Assembly: GCA_047639615.1 (NCBI GenBank) | Contig: JBLIOL010000232.1 | Span: 1-8,916 of the forward strand | DNA: 8,916 bases | Reading direction: 5' to 3' | Source of the DNA: CAYWNK01 sp047639615 | Lineage (GTDB): Bacteria > Planctomycetota > UBA1135 > GCA-002686595 | Part shown: in pieces, positions 5,786-8,916 of the stretch | Layout: every line of letters begins with the position of its first letter | How positions within the stretch are numbered: position 1 is the stretch's first letter | Notes under the pieces: generated by a model | What the model was told of the DNA's origin: nothing | Seen by the model: the letters and a program-made list of their open reading frames with translations, nothing else | The model's database searches: none | Translations under genes and position numbers: made by a program

Positions 5786-6340
5786 ATGGCACGCAAATAC
5801 CCCAGCATCACCTTCACCGACTCCGTGCGGGCAGCTCAGGCTGACCACGGCGCTGCCGAGGTAGCAGCGCGCGTGGAAGCCATGCAGGTGCAGGACGACC
5901 GTTTCTCCGAGAACGAGAAGCTGTTCATCAGGGCCCGCGACAGCTTCTACATGGCCAGCGTGAACGAGGACGGCTGGCCCTACATCCAACACCGCGGCGG
6001 TCCATTGGGCTTCCTCAAGGTGACGGGCGATCGCAGCTTGGCCTTCGCTGACTTCAGTGGTAATCGCCAGTACATCAGCACTGGCAACATCCGCCACGAC
6101 GACCGCGTCGCGCTATTCCTGATGGACTATCCCAACCGCACGCGACTCAAACTCATGCTGCGCTCGGAGATCCTCGACGCCGCTGAGCACCCAGACCTAC
6201 TCGAGCTAGTGCAGGACTCCTCCTACAAGGCTCGCATCGAACGCATCGTGCAATTTAAGCTCGAGGCCTTCGACTGGAACTGTCCCCAGCACATCACCCC
6301 GCGCTTTACCGAGCAGGAGTGGAGCGAACGTCAGGACTAG
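5786..6340 (+). CDS. PNPOx-fold flavin-nucleotide-binding protein
   Basis: 184 residues of the pyridoxamine 5'-phosphate-oxidase-like split-barrel superfamily, in the subgroup often annotated as predicted flavin-nucleotide-binding protein. Supporting stretches: an N-terminal helical region to about 45; DSFYMASVNEDGWPYIQHRG (52-71), the first barrel strands and flavin-phosphate region; FADFSGNRQYISTGNI (87-102) with DDRVALFLMDYPNRTRLKL following; and a C-terminal AFDWNCPQHITPRFT. The fold typically binds FMN or FAD, sometimes F420 or haem. True pyridoxine synthesis is unlikely because this is not PdxH-type sequence. It has no signal peptide, so it should be cytosolic together with the preceding flavoprotein, its possible electron or flavin partner. 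Last gene of the operon. Its stop is 12 bp from the stop of a convergent gene, with no visible terminator between. Confidence 0.9.
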   Translation: MARKYPSITFTDSVRAAQADHGAAEVAARVEAMQVQDDRFSENEKLFIRARDSFYMASVNEDGWPYIQHRGGPLGFLKVTGDRSLAFADFSGNRQYISTGNIRHDDRVALFLMDYPNRTRLKLMLRSEILDAAEHPDLLELVQDSSYKARIERIVQFKLEAFDWNCPQHITPRFTEQEWSERQD

Positions 6341-6352
6341 CTCGGGCCAGTC

Positions 6353-7003
6353 CTACTTGTCTTCGTTTTCGTTTTCGTCTTCGTCCGTCTTCTCGCGGCC
6401 GAAGATGTCGCGCTCGCCTTGCAGGCCTTTCGAGGGTCGGCCGTAGAAGGAGGCGGCGCTGGGGCCGACTTTGCGGATGCGCTCGAAGGCCATGCGGTTG
6501 TTGTCGCCCCAGATGATCTCGAGGCGTGAGTCCGTGGGCATGCTGGCTTCGAACTCGCGCGGCATGCCCGGGTTCTCCCACTCGAGGGTGCCTTCCTCGC
6601 GATCGAGGTAGGAGCCTACGAGGGACTGGGTGCGCACCTTGCCGGTCTTGTCGGCCACGAACTGGGCCGTGAAGGTCTGGTAGGCGTCGGGGACGTTGCC
6701 GGTGCGGTTCTCCCAGAAGGCTTGGACCTCGAAGGAGAGAAAGCCGTCGGCCACGAGTAGGAAGCCCAAGAGATCGCGCCCGGTGGTGGGCCAGTCGGGA
6801 TTGTCCAGCTCGACTAGGCGCCAGCAGCCGCGCATGCGCCGCGCGATGTTGGCGCCGGCCTTGCTTGCGGGGCGGCCGTAGAGGTCGACCTCTACGCTGG
6901 GTTCGGGGTCTTGGCTGGCGCCATCTTGGGGCGCGCTAAAGCGGGCGGCCCAGGGCAGGAGGGCGACCAGGGCGACGGCGGCGTGGGTGGTGGAGAGCTT
7001 CAT
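6353..7003 (-). CDS. Exported lipocalin-like protein of unknown function, acidic tail
   Basis: 216 residues. There is a good signal peptide: K2, hydrophobic 8-20, and a likely cleavage around residues 20-24. Residues 55-178 look like a small beta-barrel, starting with MRGCWRLVELDNPDW, a GxW-type opening reminiscent of lipocalins, followed by alternating strands. This is a resemblance, not an assignment. A short motif recurs around the barrel: LYGRP (41-45), FYGRP (186-190) and IFGRE (200-204). The tail is very acidic (TDEDENENEDK), encoded by a hexamer repeat. The start at 7003 has a clear Shine-Dalgarno (AAGGA, complement of 7011-7015) 7 nt upstream. Its stop lies 12 bp from the operon's last stop in convergent orientation, and its start is 100 bp from the divergent transporter gene. 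Confidence 0.82.
   Translation of the reverse strand: MKLSTTHAAVALVALLPWAARFSAPQDGASQDPEPSVEVDLYGRPASKAGANIARRMRGCWRLVELDNPDWPTTGRDLLGFLLVADGFLSFEVQAFWENRTGNVPDAYQTFTAQFVADKTGKVRTQSLVGSYLDREEGTLEWENPGMPREFEASMPTDSRLEIIWGDNNRMAFERIRKVGPSAASFYGRPSKGLQGERDIFGREKTDEDENENEDK
6359..6385. repeat. TTCGTT/TTCGTC hexamer microsatellite in the acidic tail
   Basis: On the plus strand, TTC alternates with GTT or GTC for 27 bases. On the minus strand this codes the Asp/Glu/Asn run at the C-terminus of the exported protein. The unit is six bases, so slippage would keep the frame and change only tail length. Confidence 0.7.
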
Positions 7004-7103
7004 GGCAGGTTCCTTGGCGAGGTGGGTACATTAGACACCGCGCATTCCAATCTTGGAGCCCAGGGATTGCGCGAAGCTCGCGGTGAGTACCTCCCCTGAA
7101 ACA

Positions 7104-7982
7104 ATGACCCAACCTTCGGGCCCGGATAGTGACCCGAGGGCCGAAGGTGCCTTGCGAATCGGGTTCTGGTTGAACGGTGCCCTAGCCGTGATCAAGGTGG
7201 CTGGCGGGCTCATTGCGGGATCGCCTTCGCTGCTTGCGGATGGCTATCACTCCATCGGTGATGTGCTCACGGGTGGACTCGGCTGGCTCTCGTACCGTTG
7301 GGCGCAAGAGCCTCCGGATGAGGATCATCACTACGGCCACGGTAAGTATGAGGCCCTGGCAGCCGCCGCTGTTGGCGGTGTCTTGGTGGCAACGGGTGCC
7401 GCGGTGGCGTGGGGCGCTTTCGAGGCGGATCCAGCGAACTACGAGTCCTCGCAGACGCTGATCGCGGTGGGCGCAGCCTTGGCCTCGATCATCGGCAACG
7501 AAGTGCTGGTGCGGGTTCAGGGGCGCGCGGCCAAGCTGACCGGGAGCCCGACCTTGGCCGCCATGACCAAGGACAGCCGCTCGGATTCCCTGACGAGTAT
7601 GTTGGTGATCGTCGGTGTGCTCGGAGCTGCGGCTGGGGTCAGCCGCTTGGAGCCTTTGGCCACCCTGATCATCGGCCTAGCCGTGGCGGCCATGGGGGTG
7701 GAGAGCCTGCGCGGCGGCATCCACGTGCTGACCGATCGAGTGCATGACACCGGGTTGCGCTCTCGAATCGAGGCCTTGGCCGAGGCCATTCCCGGAGTGC
7801 TCGGCGTGCAATCCGTGTCCGTACATCCACTCGGGACGCTGGTCCGTGTCGATATGGAGATCAGTGTTCAGGGCGATTTAAGCGTGCGTAAGGGGCATGA
7901 AATAGCCCATGAAGTGGGCAAGACGGTCACACGTCACGAAGATGATGTCGTAGAGGTCTCGGTCCACGTCAACCCGGCATAG
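7104..7982 (+). CDS. Cation diffusion facilitator (CDF) metal transporter
   Basis: 292 residues from the ATG at 7104. The frame is also open to GTG 7083 and TTG 7053, which add only a charged, non-conserved N-terminus and have no better ribosome site. CDF proteins are dimeric proton-coupled exporters of Zn, Fe, Mn or similar divalent ions across the inner membrane. About six membrane segments are visible. The TM2 metal site is in LLADGYHSIGDV (H49 and D53, plus D46). The family signature DEDHHYGHGKYE is at 72-83. The TM5 site is TKDSRSD (D157 and D161). The C-terminal cytoplasmic domain (about 213-292) has the usual ending HEDDVVEVSVHVNP. The H-D/D-D pair differs from the D-D/H-D of YiiP and the H-D/H-D of many zinc exporters, so specificity is open. 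It is divergent from the lipocalin-like gene and is followed 72 bp later by the DsbD-like gene on the same strand. Confidence 0.92.
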   Translation: MTQPSGPDSDPRAEGALRIGFWLNGALAVIKVAGGLIAGSPSLLADGYHSIGDVLTGGLGWLSYRWAQEPPDEDHHYGHGKYEALAAAAVGGVLVATGAAVAWGAFEADPANYESSQTLIAVGAALASIIGNEVLVRVQGRAAKLTGSPTLAAMTKDSRSDSLTSMLVIVGVLGAAAGVSRLEPLATLIIGLAVAAMGVESLRGGIHVLTDRVHDTGLRSRIEALAEAIPGVLGVQSVSVHPLGTLVRVDMEISVQGDLSVRKGHEIAHEVGKTVTRHEDDVVEVSVHVNPA

Positions 7983-8003
7983 GATCCCCACTCGAGTCTG
8001 GGT

Positions 8004-8024
8004 TCCTGGGCTCCTGGGCTCCTG
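8004..8024. repeat. 8-bp tandem repeat TCCTGGGC, about 2.6 copies
   Basis: TCCTGGGC occurs at 8004-8011 and 8012-8019, followed by TCCTG at 8020-8024, in the gap between the CDF and DsbD-like genes. It does not form a strong hairpin and has no T-run, so I do not call it a terminator. Confidence 0.6.
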
Positions 8025-8037
8025 TACCCGCCCGCCG

Positions 8038-8049
8038 CCAACAACCAAC
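8038..8049 (+). repeat. CCAACAACCAAC leader element, copy 2
   Basis: Identical in all 12 bases to 3365-3376. It lies 5 bases before the DsbD-like start, in a leader without a Shine-Dalgarno. Confidence 0.4.
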
Positions 8050-8054
8050 CATCG

Positions 8055-8916
8055 ATGCGCCAACTCTTCGTACTCCTCCTGCTCACATTGGGAGGGCTGG
8101 TCTCACCGGCCCAAGCCCAGAATCGAGCCGGAGCCACGCTCTACACCCAGGTCACGGGCCGCGAAGTTCGCGTTGCCGTGACCTTCGATATCGAGGCGGG
8201 CTGGAAGCTCTACCACACGGACCTGGGAGATCCGGACGCCATCGCGGTACCGCTCACGGCTGAGTTCACCGGAGTTGACGGTGAGTGGAGTGCGCTGGAA
8301 GTGCTCGATGCGAAGACGGAGTTCATCTCGGACGAGTACCAGGGCGACTACTCGGTCAACTATCACAAGGGCAGCGCCATCGGCTTCGCCACCGGCACAT
8401 TGGCGGAGGGCGCGAAGATCGAGGACCTGAAGCTGGTCCTAGAGGGTCAGACCTGCGACCCGAGCGTGTGCGTTCCCTACGAGGAGACGATCGCGACGAG
8501 CGGTAAGGGCGAGGACGCGATCTGGGCCAAGTTCCCTACACAAGCGGCCGCGCCGGTTGAAGCAGCCGAAGACGACCACGCTGAAGCCCAAGGCTTTGAC
8601 TGGGAGCCGCTCTTCGGCTTCGGTAGCAGCGCGGATGGACGGCTCAAGCTCATGACGGACGGCACTCATGTGCGCGCCGTGATCGAGATCGTCACCAAGC
8701 CGGAATGGCACCTGTATGACGGCCCGACCAGCGCCGACATGGGCCCCAACGAGCCGGTGGGCGAGCCCACCGTGTTCGAGTTCGTGGAAGCGGGCCCGGT
8801 GGAATGGGGGACTCCGGTCTACCCCACGAGCCACGACTACGACGGCTACGACAAGGACTTCAACGAGATCAAGGTCCAGGTGCTCGAAGGCAACCTGGTC
8901 TTCACCATCGACGGCA
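8055..8916 (+). CDS. Secreted DsbD N-terminal-domain protein, 3' end beyond window
   Basis: Open from the ATG at 8055 to the window edge (287 codons seen, no stop). The first 22 residues are a clear Sec signal: MR, a hydrophobic run LFVLLLLTLGGLV, and a SPAQA-Q cleavage site. Residues 25-150 resemble the periplasmic N-terminal domain of DsbD, the thiol:disulfide interchange protein, with a strand opening at about 38-53 (AGWKLYH) and a cysteine pair C134/C139 in TCDPSVCVPYEE, matching the Cys-x(4-5)-Cys followed by aromatic/Pro of that family. Residues 190-287 appear to be a second, cysteine-free copy (KPEWHLYD mirrors AGWKLYH). If it is a full DsbD, membrane and thioredoxin domains should follow beyond the window. 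Otherwise it is a free-standing periplasmic domain protein. The role would be passing reducing power to envelope proteins. No Shine-Dalgarno is visible at the start. Confidence 0.8.
   Translation, partial: MRQLFVLLLLTLGGLVSPAQAQNRAGATLYTQVTGREVRVAVTFDIEAGWKLYHTDLGDPDAIAVPLTAEFTGVDGEWSALEVLDAKTEFISDEYQGDYSVNYHKGSAIGFATGTLAEGAKIEDLKLVLEGQTCDPSVCVPYEETIATSGKGEDAIWAKFPTQAAAPVEAAEDDHAEAQGFDWEPLFGFGSSADGRLKLMTDGTHVRAVIEIVTKPEWHLYDGPTSADMGPNEPVGEPTVFEFVEAGPVEWGTPVYPTSHDYDGYDKDFNEIKVQVLEGNLVFTIDG

Noticed and set aside
5285..6097. 270-codon minus-strand open frame spanning the end of the oxidoreductase and the start of the PNPOx-like gene
   Set aside because: It crosses two well-supported genes and has no family motifs. 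It is a composition shadow, as are the minus frames at 3564-4265 and 4012-4890.
7053..7103. Longer CDF start at TTG 7053 or GTG 7083
   Set aside because: It adds charged, non-conserved residues, with no ribosome site at suitable spacing. ATG 7104 gives the family's usual N-terminal length.

Overview
The window is GC-rich bacterial chromosome, densely coded, with eight protein genes (the last running off the right edge) and no tRNA, rRNA, CRISPR array or transposase that I can see. A sigma-54 promoter with its activator, an outer-membrane-type lipoprotein, exported proteins and a DsbD-type protein suggest a Gram-negative environmental organism. The C-rich leaders that mostly lack a Shine-Dalgarno sequence, and the lineage-restricted exported proteins, would suit Planctomycetota or a similar deep lineage, but I cannot settle taxonomy from sequence alone.

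Layout. 37-600 (-): small lipoprotein of unknown function. 746-2362 (-): GAF-AAA+-Fis sigma-54 activator with a four-cysteine cluster in its sensor domain. 2363-2535: divergent control region with tandem upstream activator-type dyads and a near-perfect -24/-12 promoter. 2536-6340 (+): four-gene operon of an exported isochorismatase-family cysteine hydrolase, an alpha/beta hydrolase with an aspartate nucleophile, a RclA/MerA-like FAD disulfide oxidoreductase, and a PNPOx-fold flavin-binding protein. 6353-7003 (-): exported lipocalin-like protein, convergent with the operon. 7104-7982 (+): cation diffusion facilitator. 8055 to the edge (+): secreted DsbD N-terminal-domain protein with an internal duplication.

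How it works together (inference). The activator probably binds the two dyads about 120-145 bp upstream of the predicted transcription start and drives the four-gene operon through sigma-54 RNA polymerase, so the operon should be silent until the GAF/cysteine sensor is triggered. The gene set (two hydrolases that look exported, plus two flavoproteins, one with a redox-active disulfide) resembles a detoxification or redox/electrophile stress response more than a biosynthetic or full catabolic pathway. No gene in it names a substrate. This regulator-promoter-operon unit is the most interesting object in the window. The CDF transporter and DsbD-like genes to the right look like ordinary metal and thiol housekeeping in the envelope and are probably separate units.
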